A DNA stretch of 64,000 nt, taken from assembly GCA_033239525.1 (NCBI GenBank), contig BSYO01000020.1:10480308-10544307 (forward strand), in the 5' to 3' direction. Below the pieces are notes generated by a model. The model ran no database searches. It was not told the DNA's origin and saw only the letters and a program-made list of their open reading frames with translations. The position numbers were made by a program, and so were the translations under genes. Below, in pieces: positions 11,352-23,559 of this stretch (position 1 is its first letter; every line of letters begins with the position of its first letter). This DNA is from Nepenthes gracilis. Lineage: Eukaryota > Streptophyta > Magnoliopsida > Caryophyllales > Nepenthaceae.

Positions 11352-11966
11352 CATGTTTGGTTGGTGGGAATAGAAATTCTATTCTCACATTTTTTCAATA
11401 GAATATTTATTTCACTATTTCGTTACATTTTAATATGGAATAAATATTCCTGAAGGAATATTCATTTTCGGATATCAAAAAATAAAAAAAATACCATATT
11501 TTGTTAGGTATTTTTTTATTCCGAAATCTGTGAGAATAACTATTTCCGTATCCCATATTTTTTATTTCCATATTACCCTCTCCTTTTATCTGTGAAACCT
11601 TGCTTCCTTGTGAAGTTGCCGTGCCACCGCTAGGCTTTGTTTATCAACCGAAAGAGAGAGATGAGGCCAAAATACCATATATTAGGAAGAGAGAGAGAAA
11701 ATGATCAAAATTAGAGGATAAACCACGATTTTTATGAAAAATCTTGTTAATAGTAGAGAGAATAAAAAATACTAGAGGTTGCCATGACCGATGTCATCGT
11801 GCAGTGCCTATTTATTGTTGGGCTCTGTTTCAAATGAGAGACTAGGACAACGACAAATCAGGAATAAAGAGGAGAGAGAAGAAAAAATACGGAGAGGAAA
11901 AGAAAAGAAAAGAAAAAAAATAAGGTTTGGGAAAAGTAAAGAATGAGAGTGTGTGAGCTATGGCAA

Positions 11967-12047
<81 letters not shown>

Positions 12048-12303
12048 AAATATTCAAGGAAAAAGAATATTTTTTTTATTAAATTAGGGTAAAAAAGTTA
12101 TTATAATAAATTCTTATATTATTTCTCATACTATTCTACATACTAATACTAAATATTGAAATACTAATTCCTAACTTATTCTATTTCAACAATTAAATAT
12201 GGGAATATAAATTTTTAACTCTATATCCATATTATTATATTTTTTTAGAATCACTATTCTATTCTCACTCTATTTCATTCCAATAATTAAATATATTGTA
12301 AGT
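11352..12303. mobile_element. possible non-autonomous DNA transposon
   Basis: The left end ATGTTTGGTTGGTGGGAATA and the reverse complement of the right end (ATTTAATTATTGGAATGAAATA) look like diverged inverted repeats of the TTTGGTT-type ends common in plant Harbinger/hAT-like small elements. The interior has no coding capacity and contains a microsatellite. No clean TSD was found, so the call is tentative. Confidence 0.3.
11971..12044. repeat. (CA)15(TA)22 compound microsatellite
   Basis: About 30 bases of CA repeat followed by about 44 bases of TA repeat. The minus-strand frame across it (a run of Ile-Tyr) is a by-product. Confidence 0.97.
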
Positions 12304-12704
12304 TTCTTTTTATTAACCTAGCCACTCTCTCCTATGAAAAGGCCAACCTATTCTTATTTTCGTAAGTCTTGGAGAGTAAAAGGATGAAAAAATGGCAGCA
12401 TTCTGAGAACCCCCATTCGGATATTGAGTGTAGAGAGGAGAGAAATCCTTGTGTCTTGAGAAAAACCTAGAGATCACCTTGTCTGCTTCCATCATCTTGA
12501 TTGTGCCATTACTGGGGGATGAAGAATGTGAAGATCTGTACTTCAATTGTGAAGAACAGGCCGTGCATGGTGAGAGCTAGGATGTCATTTGTGCTTGTGT
12601 AAGCGGTCAAAAACCACACCTCGAGACAAGTGAAAATTCTATATTTTTTAGCAATCCACCGTTTCTTTTATTCGCAAAATCTTCCTTCATTTTGTGTTTG
12701 TTCA
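12304..12704. other. unassigned spacer before element E
   Basis: No recognisable gene. A minus-strand frame at 12313-12546 has no known motif. Confidence 0.3.
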
Positions 12705-13066
12705 TGTAAGATCAAAACACCAAAATTTATATAATAATATTAAAATAAAGTAATTAGAAAATTATTAAGTTTAATTGCATGATCAGGCCAGAAAATAAGT
12801 ATTGGACCATTGTATGAGATGGTTTATGAGGGTGCCTGAAAGGCATATGAGCCATGGATGAGTATATTTGTTCGCTATCTCCATACTTTATATATGTATA
12901 ATAAGTGTCTGTGTGTATTTGTTTCAATATCTCTGTGCCTAATGGACGCTCGTGCAAGTTTGTTTTAGTATCTCCACTCTTAATATGCTCCAAATAGACA
13001 TGAGTGAGCAGGCCTGATTTGGGCATCGTGCCTAATACACGCATGACTAATATATGAGTGCTAACC

Positions 13067-13366
13067 TGAAATATTCAGTGTCGAAGCAGGAAGGAAGATG
13101 GTGACAAGCGGCCGAGGTGGAAAGGAAGGGGAAATGTGGCCGAGGCGTGAAGGACGAAGGCGGACGCAATTTATTTATTCAATTCATTATTTTGATACAA
13201 TGAAAGGACAAAACCCTCTTGCTTTATAATACACAACGAGCAGGAGACGTAAGGAAGCAAAGTAAAAAAAAGGAAAGAAAATAAAAAAAGGAAATACAAA
13301 GATAAGAAAAAAAATATACAGAGATTTTCCTAAATATTTATTTTGCTACAGCTATATTTCCTAATA
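13067..13366 (-). repeat. K 3' LTR
   Basis: On the + strand runs TGAAATATTC...CCTAATA. Compared by eye with 17941-18241 over the first 150 bases there are roughly ten differences, mostly transitions, so the insertion is not recent. Confidence 0.93.
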
Positions 13367-14940
13367 CCCACTACAAGGTGGAGCATATATATTAATTATA
13401 CCCAACTTGGATAAGTGGATCTTCAAACGGTGTGATGGTAGTATTTTGGTGAACATGTCTGCAAGTTGATTATGAATGGTCATGTGGTGAGTGCGAACAC
13501 TCCCGTCTTGAATCTTGCCGCGAACCAAATGACAATCCAACTCAATATACTTGGTACGTTCAAGGAAAATAGGATTGGTGGATATGTGGAGAGCAGCTTG
13601 ATTGTCGTAGTAGAGGTCGGCAGCGTGAGAGTGTGGTACTCGCAGATCAAGTAGGATATAACGGAGCCAAGATAGTTCACAACAAGTGGTAGCCATGGAG
13701 CGATATTCTGCTTCCGTGGAAGAGCGAGAGACCACTACTTGTTTCTTGCACTTCCAGAAAATAAGAGAGTTCCCAATAAAAATGCAGTAGCCGGTGATGG
13801 ATCTTCTAGTGTCTGGATAGGAAGCCCAATCTGTATCACAAAAAGCTCGAAATCGAATGTTAGAAGTGGAAAATAATAATATGCCTTGTCCCGGATTTTG
13901 TTTAAGGTATCGTAGTACTTGATAGGCATCATTCATGTGACTAGAGGTCGGTCGAGTCATGAATTGACTTAAAATGTGGACTGTATAACATATATCAGTC
14001 CTTGTTACTGTTAGATAGAGGAGCCTTCCAATTAGTCTTCGGTAGATGCTAGGATCTTGTAAAACGGTTCCGGTCTCTTTACTCAACTTCACATTTTGGT
14101 CCATTGAAAGTTTAAGGGGTTTGGAATTAAGGGTACCGAAATCTGCTAAAATATTAAGTGCATAATTTCTCTGACATATATGGATGCCTATCGATGACCG
14201 TGCAACCTCTATCCCAAGAAAATATCGTAAAACACCGTGATATTTAATTTTGAAAGTACGATTAAGAAATGATTTAACAGAGTAAATAGGGTCCAAAGAA
14301 CTACTTGCCACAATAATGTCATCAACATAAACAAGTAATATTATAAAGGATTGATCATCTTCCTTGGAAAATAGACTGTAATTAGCTTTGGGTTGGGTGA
14401 AACCAAAAGTAATAAGGGATATAGATAGCTTGGAGTACCACTGCCTAGAGGCCTGTTTACGGCCATATATGCTTTTTAACAGTTTATAAACTTGATTGGG
14501 TTTCCCTTTAGTGTATCCGGGGGGCTTCTACATATAGATCTCTTCATTTAAAACTCCGTATAGAAAGGCGTTGTTAGTATCAAAGTGATACAGATGCCAC
14601 CCTTTGGTGGCAGCCATGGCTAAGAGACATCGTACTGTAATTAGTTTGGCAACAGGGGAAAATGTTTCATTATAGTCTATGCCCTCTTGTTGTGTGTATC
14701 CCTTTGCAACTAATTTACATTTGTATCTATCAATACTTCCATCACTATTAAATTTTAATTTAAAAACATATCGGCAGCAAATAGTTTTCTTTTCGGAAGG
14801 TAAGTTAGTAATAATCCATGTCTTATTTTGCTCTAACGCGTTCAATTCACTTTCTATGGCTTCACGCCATTTTTCATCACGAATTGCTTCGGCATATGTT
14901 TGTGGTTCACTGTGAGATGTTATGGTAGTTGAAAAATAGC
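13364..14940 (-). pseudogene. K reverse transcriptase and RNase H
   Basis: Minus strand. The RT N-terminal part (14845-14528: [13 protein letters not shown], then KARLVAKGY-like [17 protein letters not shown]) ends in a stop (14527-14529) just after EEIYM. The rest continues in frame through YGRKQASRQWY to the catalytic YVDD (about 14314-14334), then a long frame of 316 codons (14311-13361) to the RNase H domain (AFCDTDWASYPDTRRSITG, SSTEAEYRS, then YIELDCHLVR). The product copies element RNA and degrades it in the hybrid. One premature stop separates two otherwise well-kept halves. Confidence 0.92.
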
Positions 14941-16970
14941 CAAAGGTAGGAGATAGTTTTTAATATGATATGTGATTTGTAATGAGATATGGTTTACCTG
15001 GAGGCGTTTGAACGTTTGATCGAGTAGGCAAAGTCTGAGATAATTGGTGACAATGAAATTCTCTCAGGTATTCGGGCGCTTTGCGAGCTCTAGTGGTTCT
15101 TCGAACGGGTATCTGACTAATTATAGTAGATTGGGCATCATTCGATGTATTTGGTTCGGAATAATCATTGGTCAGTTGTTCCTGGTCCTGATTGTGAACG
15201 TGAACAGTGGGAATTTCTTCACTATCTTCAGTCATGGGTTCAACTACTGGGTTCGAAAGAGAATCTTGTAAGTGGGATGGCACCGGTTGTGTTTGCCATA
15301 ATTGTTCGTTATTGATAGTAGATGGTTCTAATGAGTAAACATCGGGTTGAGTATTAGGGCTTTGGTTAATACCGTCTTTCCGAAAAGGAAATATATTTTC
15401 ATGGAAAATCACATCTCTTGAATAAAATATTGCATAGCTATTTAGGTCGATTAATTTGTATCCTTTGATACCAAACGGATAACCTAGGAAGACGTATTTT
15501 CTACTTCTAGGATTTAACTTTGTACAGCCATGGGAGATGGTGGAAGCAAAGTACAAGCAACCAAATATTCGTAAATTCTTGTAGTTTGGTTTTATGCCAA
15601 AAAGAACTTCGTATGGAGTCCTGTTATTCAATAACAGGGTTGGCGTTCTATTTATGAGATATGCTGCTGTAAGTATGCAGTCACTCCAAAAATGTAATGT
15701 AAGGGCAGCCCGGATTGAAATCTAATTGCCCTGGCAATGTTCAACAAGTGTTGATGTTTACGCTCAACCATGCCATTTTATTGTGGAGTCTCAACATAAC
15801 TCCTTTGATGAATTATACCTCTTTTACTGTAAAATTCTCCCATGTTAAATCAGATCTATTATTTCTTATGGTTCTAATCTTGGTATTGAATTGTGTTTCA
15901 ACAAGATTATAGAAGTCTTCTAAACATTGTTTGGTATCAGATTTTTATTTTAGAAGGAACACCCACGTGCTTCTAGAGAGATCATCAATAATGGTTAGAA
16001 AATATTTGTAATCATCATAGAAAATCTTAGAGAAAGGTCCCCATATATCACAGTGAATCATCTCAAATAGGGTGTGTGACTTATGGGTGCTGGAAGGAAA
16101 AGGGAGACGACGTTGTTTAGCCATGTAACAAAAAGAACAATGATTATTGTTAATAGAATCTAATACTCCTTTTACAAGAGGATTATCAATCATCCTAAGT
16201 CTAGAATGAGATATGTGCCTTAAACGGCAATGCCAAACGTCAATTGGAGACAAAATAGAGTGAACTGAATGTTTCATGTTTAAATTGGAATACTTACGAA
16301 GGAAAACAGCTAGAGTATTTAAAGGTAATTTAGTTTGTTTCAGATGATACAATCCATTTCTTTTTTCACCTATCCTAATCGTTGTCTAAGTGGTAAGGTC
16401 CTGAATCAAACAAATGTTAGAAACGAAAAACATACAGCAATTAAGGGTATCAGTTAGCCGTTTTACCGAAATTAGATTAAAAGAGAAGGAAGGAACACAA
16501 AGGACATTTTACAATATTAACTTATCGGTAAGTTTAATATTTTACTATGAGAAACGGATACTTTACTTCCATCTGAAAGTTTGACAAAGCATGAAATCTG
16601 GACCTTGTAATAAATATATAATGAGGGATCACAAATCATATAATCTGTGGCCCCAGTGTCTAGAATCCATACATGTTGATTATCATTATTATGCTTATGA
16701 AAGGGAGATACAGCAAAGATATTACCGGTCATGTTGGCAGCCTTCGGCTGCTCGATAATTGAGTCGAACATGGGCTGAATTGTTTTAGCAGCAGCATCCT
16801 TTGATTGAATTAATTCCATGAGTTGTTTGAATTGGGTTTTAGTCAGTGCAACCCTATCATCAGTGTTTCCTTCTTGATCGGTACGAGTTTTAAAACTTGA
16901 CAAGTTGGCAGAAGAAATTATATTCTCAATTTTGCCGTGTGTCTTGTGGTTAGGTGGAAAGCTATGCAAA
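14941..16970 (-). pseudogene. K protease and integrase
   Basis: Minus strand. The protease active site ILDTGATDYMI (about 16660-16690) is intact. The integrase zinc domain reads VWHCRLRHISHSRL and CSFCYMAKQRR (about 16130-16245), the first catalytic Asp in IHCDIWGP (about 16045). The second-Asp block reads IRTIRNNRSD (about 15850-15875), where Asn-Asn-Arg stands where Asp-Asn-Gly is expected. Frame breaks occur near 15945 and 15700. The C-terminal part (15631-14960: NNRTPYEVLFGIKPNY, IFGCLYF) is intact. Integrase is inactive. Confidence 0.88.
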
Positions 16971-17925
16971 GGTAACATTTTTCAACCAAGATGTCCGATT
17001 TTGTTATAGTAGGAGCATACGGGCGCATCAGCATTGCCATTTTTGAAGCACTGCTGTACAGCGTGCCCTACGATCTTACAATAAACACAGAAAAGTCTAT
17101 CTTTCTTGACAGGGTGATTGGTTTTCACATTGTATTTGAAAGAACTAGTGTTCCTTTTGGCTATTAACGCCACCATGTTCAAAGTCTGAGCAACAGACAA
17201 CAGTTGGTGCTGCTGTTCTTGTTGCTGAATAACAGAGAATACTCGGTTAATAGAGGGAAGAGGGTTCATCATCATGATTTGGTCTCGGGCATTTGAATAA
17301 GAATCGTTTAATCCCATCAAAAATTGTATAACACAGTCCCGTTGGTATTTGTCAGCAAAGATTTTCATCATGCCGCAATCACAGTTTGGGAGAGGGTTAT
17401 AAATCAAGAGTTCATCCCACAGTTTTTATTTTACCGTAATACACACTCACAGAATCGTGTTCTTGCAGCAGGCTAGCCAACGATTTCTTCAATTGGAAAA
17501 TCTGTGGCCTGTTCTGTTGGATAAATCGATCGCATAACTCATTCCAGATCTCAAATGCATCATCGACAAAGGCAACGCTGGATTTAATCGATGGGCTAAC
17601 GAGTTTTGGACCTCAGGAGACAACCATATCATTGCATCGTGCCCAAATTTCAAAAAGGGGATCGCTTGAGTTGTTCGATTTGTGAACAGTGCCCTCGATG
17701 AACTAAAGTTTATTTTTGGCTCGACGCATGGCTCTGGACCAGGTCGCATAGTCAACGGTGGTGAGTAAATCGGTGACAAGAGTAATGGCAGGATTGTCAC
17801 CGACTTCTAGCCGGAAGGGGTTTATGAGATTTATGAGGGTTTAAAGGTGCATGTGTTCAAGTGAAGAGGCGATAGATGTGTCGGCTGTATTTGATGTGGT
17901 TTCGGATGAAATTAGTGGAGACGCC
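16971..17925 (-). pseudogene. K gag
   Basis: Minus-strand gag in pieces, 17800-17489 and 17407-16982, with a stop near 17405. The downstream part has a typical Copia capsid segment (QFLMGLNDSYSNARDQIMMM) and a CCHC zinc knuckle (CVYCKIVGHAVQQC, about 17045-17090). A second, partial knuckle (CSYYNKIGHLG) has lost its second Cys. It is the structural protein of the particle. Confidence 0.85.
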
Positions 17926-17931
17926 ATGTCT

Positions 17932-17940
17932 TTGATACCA
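17932..17940 (-). other. K primer-binding site
   Basis: On the minus strand TGGTATCAA lies directly after the 5' LTR end, matching the initiator tRNA-Met complement. Confidence 0.85.
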
Positions 17941-18241
17941 TGAAAGATTCAATGTCGAAGCAGGGAGGAAGACGGTGACAAGCGGCCGAGGTGAGAAGGA
18001 AGGGGAAATGTGGCTGAGGTGTGAAAGACGAAGGCGGACGCAATTTATTTATTCAATTCATTGTTTTGATACAGTAAAGGGACAAAACCCTCCTACTTTA
18101 TAATACACAACAGGCAGGAGAGATAAGGAAACAAAGTAAAAAAGAGGAAAGAAAATAAAAACAGAAAATATAAAAATAAGAAAAAAATATATAAAGAAAT
18201 TTTCCTAAATATTTATTTTTCTACAACTATATTTCCTAATA
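17941..18241 (-). repeat. K 5' LTR
   Basis: On the + strand runs TGAAAGATTC...CCTAATA, next to the duplicated target taacc. On the minus strand it starts TATTAGG, so the canonical TG is TA in both copies. Confidence 0.93.
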
Positions 18242-18820
18242 TAACCTGCTATATAAGACATTTCTACTACTTTTTATCTAATTTCTTTAATTTTTTTTAA
18301 GAGAAGAGAAATAAAGAGAATAGGAGAAAAGAGAGAGAAAAAGAGGATGGGGATTTTTAAGCTTAAACCTCAAGAATTCTTTTAATTTAAGTCAAAATAA
18401 GTAAACTTTAAGCCTCTTTCTTTATTCTTTCTTAAAGTTTTTCCTTATATCTTTTTTTTTAAATTTGAGATTTTACACTTTTTAATTATATATGGGTAAT
18501 TATCCATATTTCTTTGATATTTTCCTTACATGCATGTCCCTCTTTCAATTCTTTCCTTAGATTTTAAATTATATTATTCATATTTATAAAAATATACTTA
18601 AATTTCTTGCATATCATTATTTTTGGTAAAAATTTTGAAGAATCTTCTTACATATCTAAGATCCTTACGAATCATATTGATCTCTACACACAAGTTTATG
18701 GAAAGTCATTTTACTTTCATTTTCAAAAAATATATTATTTTATAAATATTTTCTTTCAAACTTTATATTGAATGAACCATTGTAAAAAATTAATAAAAAA
18801 TAAATATATTATAATATGTT

Positions 18821-19026
18821 ACAATATATTAATACAAAATCTATATAGTTAACCCACAGATAATAAAAAATAATGGACATAGCCCAATTCATAAAGTGCA
18901 TTATAGATAGCTTAGCTCTCCTTATAATATATTAACATAAAGTCTATATAGTTAACCCACACATAATAAAAAATAATGGACATAGACCAATTCATAAAGT
19001 GCATTATAGATAGCTTAGCTCTCCTT
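18821..19026. repeat. 103-bp tandem duplication in E LTR
   Basis: Two head-to-tail copies (about 18821-18923 and 18924-19026) share TATAGTTAACCCACA, AATGGACATAG and TAGATAGCTTAGCTCTCCTT with only a few differences. Confidence 0.93.
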
Positions 19027-19410
19027 GAAAAGGAAATGATCCAACCGCATCTTTCAATATATCTACCTTATCCTTAAATCTAAATAACACAGTATGGTCT
19101 TAGTTTATGATATTAGAGTATAAACTGACATCGAAGGATTATACCTTATCGAGAAGGGCATTTCAACCTTTGACTTATTTGTTGGCCATTTGTTCATTAC
19201 TCATAATTTTATTATCTTATGTTTATTATTTTCATAATTATTATATTATTATTTATTTACTTGTTAAGTATTTGGCACATCTGACATCGTGGGCATGCAT
19301 TTTGTATTTGATAGTTATACAGAAAATATACATAGGAACCAAAGCATGCCACATCTCATATGATTTTTACACCGACTAAATCGTGACGTTGGATCATATG
19401 TAAGGAGTCA

Positions 19411-21548
19411 TGTCAGTTCAACATAAAATCAAAGTATATAATTCTACTGAAACTACATATCACAAACCATAGCTGATAACTAATAATCAACAGTTAAATG
19501 CACTGACATCCAGCTATATCGCAATCCACAATGAAAATAAACTACATTTGTAAACTCATAACATATTGTTTACATAATTAAACCACAATAATGTATTTAC
19601 TGAAATTAAAACCTACCGCCGTCTACTACTGGACGGCCAACATCCCATGACTACAAACCACAAATAAATATTGAAATGATCGATATTTATCTTATAAATT
19701 ACAAATCGTTGTCCGAATAATACAAACATCTTAATTACTATCTAGGAATGAAAATATAGCATTAAACATATCATTAATCAAATTCTAAACTCTTCGAACA
19801 ACTATCCTTTGATTATGATCATTCTGCAAGTATCTGAGCCTCTTATCTAAAGGGAATAGTAAAATAGAAGTAAGGAATGAGCCAAATATTTAGTAAGACA
19901 TATAATTTTATAATTAAATATATATATAATTTGTATTTAAAATACATATATCAAAAGGTCTATAAATCAAAATATGCTGTAATGATATAAATTTTCATAA
20001 CACTTATGTTAGAATTTCAAATTTATCTTTTCAAATTTCTTTATTATATTATTATTCAAATTCATACCATGAAATCATACTTAAATATGATTTTCTTAAG
20101 GATCAAGGGGCAATAAAGTCTCACCAATTAAATGAGAGAATAATTAAAATTCGAGTTATATTTATTTCTACACAACAAATAATTATATGTTACTATTCAA
20201 GATCCGTAAGTAGGCTACCATACATAAAATCCAATAGACGGGGCCAAATTTTACTTTTATTTATGGATGATAAATTTAAACATTGATTTACCACTATAAT
20301 ATATAAATACATGTCATAATATACCACCCGTTAAATAATAACCATGGTCAAATACTTACATTTATGAAAACTCTATACTTTTTCTTAGACTTCTTAATTT
20401 TCTCGTTCTGAAAAAACATATATAATTATTAACATAATTATAGAGTTTTCTCTTAAAATTATGTAATATCATTAACATGCAGTATATAAAATATTGTAGG
20501 GACTTATACATGCTAACATTTAAATCATGTAAAAACTAAAATTCTAGAACTCACAGCAAGTAGTACAACTTATTACAGAAAATCAGTAAAATTCAGAACT
20601 TCATTTTCACTTATAAATGTGCAGGACAATTTTATTAAAATTTTAAAATATGCAGAGTATATTTTCTTCAAATTTAACATGTAGGTACTTTGTTAAATAA
20701 AATTCAAATATGAAAGAACATTATATCATAAAATTAGAACACACATAAAAAAATATTACATAATTCAACTAAGTGATACTATATACATGAATTTAGATAT
20801 AAATTTCATACATTTTTACAACAAAATGAATAGAATTTCACATGCATGCTAAATAATAATATTTTAACTTCGAAATCATATCATGTATTAACATTCAAAA
20901 CAAAAAATACTTTGAGAATTGAGAAAAGAATAGTAACAAATAAAGAAAGGTTTGGAATGCACCTGCCTTAACTTAATTATCACCAAATTCTAACTTGGAA
21001 CCATTTAAATTGAGTTTCTTTGGCTTTCTCTTTCTCTTTATCTCTATTCTCCCCGTCTCCTCTCTCATCTCTCAAATTTTACAAAAAAATGACCAAAAAT
21101 TAGTTAGATCCTCTTATTATATAAGACAGGTGCTTGAGCGTTGGTCAAGCACACATCAAACATCGTGACTGTACACTGTGGCGCATGAGCACCGCCTCAA
21201 GCATACCTTAAGCATGAGCATTCTGCCACGGCATGCTTCGGGTGACCCTCAGGCATGCCTCGAGCGCAGACATTCTAACTCTGCGGGCTCGCGCGCCTGT
21301 TAGGTATGCATTGACCGTAAACATTCTTGAATTGTGCACTTGAACTCCGATTAGGCCAAGCTAGGCGTGACCTCTCTGCCCTGAACACACATGGGCGCAT
21401 GTTAAGTACCGGTTAAACATCTGTTAACTCGATATAATCCGATCTGACTTTGACTTTTGACCCACATTTTTTCATTATTTGATTTTAATTTTAATTATAT
21501 TAATTTAATTAATCAAAATTACGATAAAACTCTAACTCAGTCCTTATA
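19411..21548 (-). repeat. I: solo-type LTR, minus orientation, inside E LTR
   Basis: On the + strand it begins TGTCAGTTC and ends CCTTATA. It has the layout of the other minus-strand LTRs: a CGGGGCCA block (about 20236), a CTCTTTCTC tract (about 21020-21070) and then an irregular zone rich in GCTTGAGCG/GCATGAGCA motifs (21130-21300). No internal element sequence is attached and no TSD was found. Confidence 0.6.
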
Positions 21549-21760
21549 GTATGTGTGTGTATATGTGCTAATGAGAAGGCACAATCTTAAAGGCTAAGTT
21601 GGAGATAAGTTAAGAAATTTCCTTGGATGAAATATATTCATGCATGTGAGAGATTCACTAATGAAGTTTTGTGTAGTATCCCGATCTCCATTATGGATTT
21701 TCATGCTATAATTTTGATGTTTGAACCAAGGTCGTGACAAAGGATGGTATCATCGCAAGT
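21549..21760 (+). repeat. end of E 5' LTR and primer-binding site
   Basis: The LTR ends GTCGTGACA at 21739. ATGGTATCATCGCAAGTC follows (about 21744-21761), a degenerate initiator tRNA-Met primer site. This fixes the orientation as + and explains the gag remnant that follows. Confidence 0.65.
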
Positions 21761-21881
21761 CGTTATGGGATTTCTTAAGTGATTAAAAGAAATCTATAAA
21801 TTTAATTATTTGTGATATAATAGATGCAAAATATCGAAAGGATAAAGTGCTGGTGGATCAAATCAGAAAAAAAAATACCTT

Positions 21882-22743
21882 GTGGTGATGACAATGATAG
21901 CCAAACTTATGGATCAATTGATTCGACCACCACCCCAAAATATAGAGCTAATAGGAGCCTGTAGAGCCAGAGGATACCTAGGAGAGGAAGTGAAGACATA
22001 TAACTTATTCACTAATGATAGGGTCCATATTTTTTTGGGTGATTCAGATCCTAGCAAAGAAAAAATATGTATAAGATGGATTGAAAAACTTTTTGAGGTG
22101 ATTAGAAGCACAAATAATGAGAATGTAAGGTTGGCTACCTATAAGCTTGACAAGAAAGCAGGTCATTAGTTAATGATGACAAAAAGGATTTTAGAAAGAC
22201 AAAATGACAAAATTCTATGGGACATATTCTTGGAGGTTTTTAATAACAAATTCTTTCTAAAGAGTCTTAGAGCTTTAAAGTATGACGAATTCTTATGGGT
22301 ATGGCAAGGAAGTTGCTCCATGGCAAGGTACAATGCAAAATATTTTGAGCTCACTCGATTCATGTTATACATGGTGCTTGATGAAACAAAGAGGACATGA
22401 AAGTTCCTACAAGGGATGAAGGATGGGGCAAGGAGACAATTAGTGCCTCTTATATTTTAGACGTATAAATAAGTTTTAGACAAGGCTATACTCATAGAGC
22501 AAGAGATCATGAGGGAAATGTTTTATTAGGATAATAATGTTGGAACAGGAAGCCAAAGATTGACGGTTAGAGGGATCCTATACGATATCCAAGTTCAATG
22601 ATAGAGGGACCAGCAATACTATTGAGATTTAGGGTACAACTGGAGGACATCACACAAAGGTGCCATGTAGGTTCTGTGGACGTTTTCATGGTAGGAATCC
22701 TTGCTACTAGGAAACTGGAGATTTTTCAACTATGGCTAACCCA
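21882..22743 (+). pseudogene. E gag remnant, cut off by element D
   Basis: Two open pieces (21882-22169 and 22173-22400) read as a Ty3 gag: WIEKLFEVI, LATYKLDKKAGH, FNNKFFLKSLRALKYDEFL and ARYNAKYFELTRFM, followed after stops by KAILIEQEIMRE (about 22475-22510). A zinc knuckle CRFCGRFHGRNPC (about 22670-22710) keeps all four ligands. Sequence homologous to the D LTR starts about 30 bp later. No E pol was found in the window. Confidence 0.8.
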
Positions 22744-23524
22744 AGAAGGCTAAGGCCCAACAAGGATAGCTCCCAACATCATTCCTACACATGAAAATCT
22801 CCTACCTAAACTAATCGAGATCCCAAATATTGGCACTAATCATGATCTCCCAAGAAAAGTAAACTCCCAACTCAGCATATCTCTCGTGATGGAAACTCCA
22901 ACACTTATCATGTACAGCATCTCTCCAAAGAAGGAAAGAACATTTTCGACCGATCCTAGTTGCCATAAATGGAGCGAGCAACCCCTCACCAGTAGGAAAG
23001 AATCTCCTCTAGGTAGCTGGTAGCCAACCTTGCCGCTCAAGCAAGGTTGGGGGTTTCCGGGTCTATAAAAGGCCCTCGAGACAATCTCCAGAGGCATGCC
23101 CTCTTGAGTGCTGAAATTAACACTAGCGATCCAGCATGAATGAGACCACGAGTGCTGTTTCTCCCTTTCCACTATTCATTATCTGTCAACCCAATGTCCA
23201 GAAAAGCCGCTCTCCACAGGCGCAACACCACCAAAAGCCACTCTACACTGAGCGTCACTTTCGAGTCAGACTTATAAGTCCCTTTCCCCGCATCGTTTGC
23301 CATAAACTTTATCTTCGCATTCTTCATTTCAAAAGAAGGGTTATTGACTTGAGTGTCGGAAGATAAGCCGATGAATGAATCCTACAGTTTTCCTCTAACG
23401 TCATGTCTTTTATTGTGGTATGCAGAATCCAAGCCAAGGAGCACAGAGATTGGGTTCCACATTCATTCAAACCAGAGACTCGGTCGTACCCAAATCCGTG
23501 ATGACTTGGATCTAGGACACATCA
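22744..23524 (+). repeat. D 5' LTR, left end truncated
   Basis: Matches 36588-37361 from AAGGCTAAGGCCCAACAAGG to its end, GGACACATCA. About 170 bp present at the start of the 3' LTR are missing. It retains a TATAAAAG box at 23064-23071; the other copy reads CATAAAAG. Confidence 0.85.
23064..23071 (+). promoter_or_regulatory. TATA box in D 5' LTR
   Basis: TATAAAAG followed by GCCCTCGAGAC, at the position expected for an LTR promoter. The 3' LTR copy at 36900-36907 has lost the first T. Confidence 0.6.
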
Positions 23525-23545
23525 TTGGCACCATCTCTGGGAGGC
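23525..23545 (+). other. D primer-binding site
   Basis: TTGGCACCATCTCTGGGAGG directly follows the LTR. The same type of site follows the F LTR (TTGGTGCCATCTGTGAGAAC). It differs from the tRNA-Met sites of the other elements here. Confidence 0.75.
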
Positions 23546-23559
23546 TAAACGAAAGGCCT

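Larger units (their letters stand above)
13067..18241 (-). mobile_element. K: Ty1/Copia retrotransposon, complete structure, inactive
   Basis: Flanked by LTRs of 300 and 301 bp and a perfect 5-bp target duplication taacc (13062-13066 and 18242-18246). On the minus strand the order is gag, protease, integrase, RT and RNase H, which is Copia order. Catalytic blocks are easy to see, but stops and frame breaks occur in gag, integrase and RT. It is inserted in the LTR of element E. Confidence 0.95.
12705..22743 (+). mobile_element. E: fragmented Ty3/Gypsy element (5' LTR and part of gag)
   Basis: The LTR appears to start TGTAAGATCA at 12705 and end GTCGTGACA at 21739, followed by a degenerate primer site and a gag remnant. 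It is in three pieces: 12705-13066, 18247-19410 and 21549-21739, about 1.7 kb together, close to the 1.9-kb LTRs of B. The interruptions are Copia element K and minus-strand LTR I. The GAGAGAAA-rich tract at 18300-18350 is the reverse of the CTCTCTTT tract in the minus-strand family members, supporting family and orientation. The element stops at the D junction. Confidence 0.6.

Noticed and set aside
11842..12057. Minus-strand open frame with Ile-Tyr and Cys-Val runs
   Set aside because: Produced by the CA/TA microsatellite.
19107..19379. 90-codon frame with hydrophobic segments
   Set aside because: Lies inside the E LTR, AT-rich, with no family resemblance; hydrophobicity follows from base composition.
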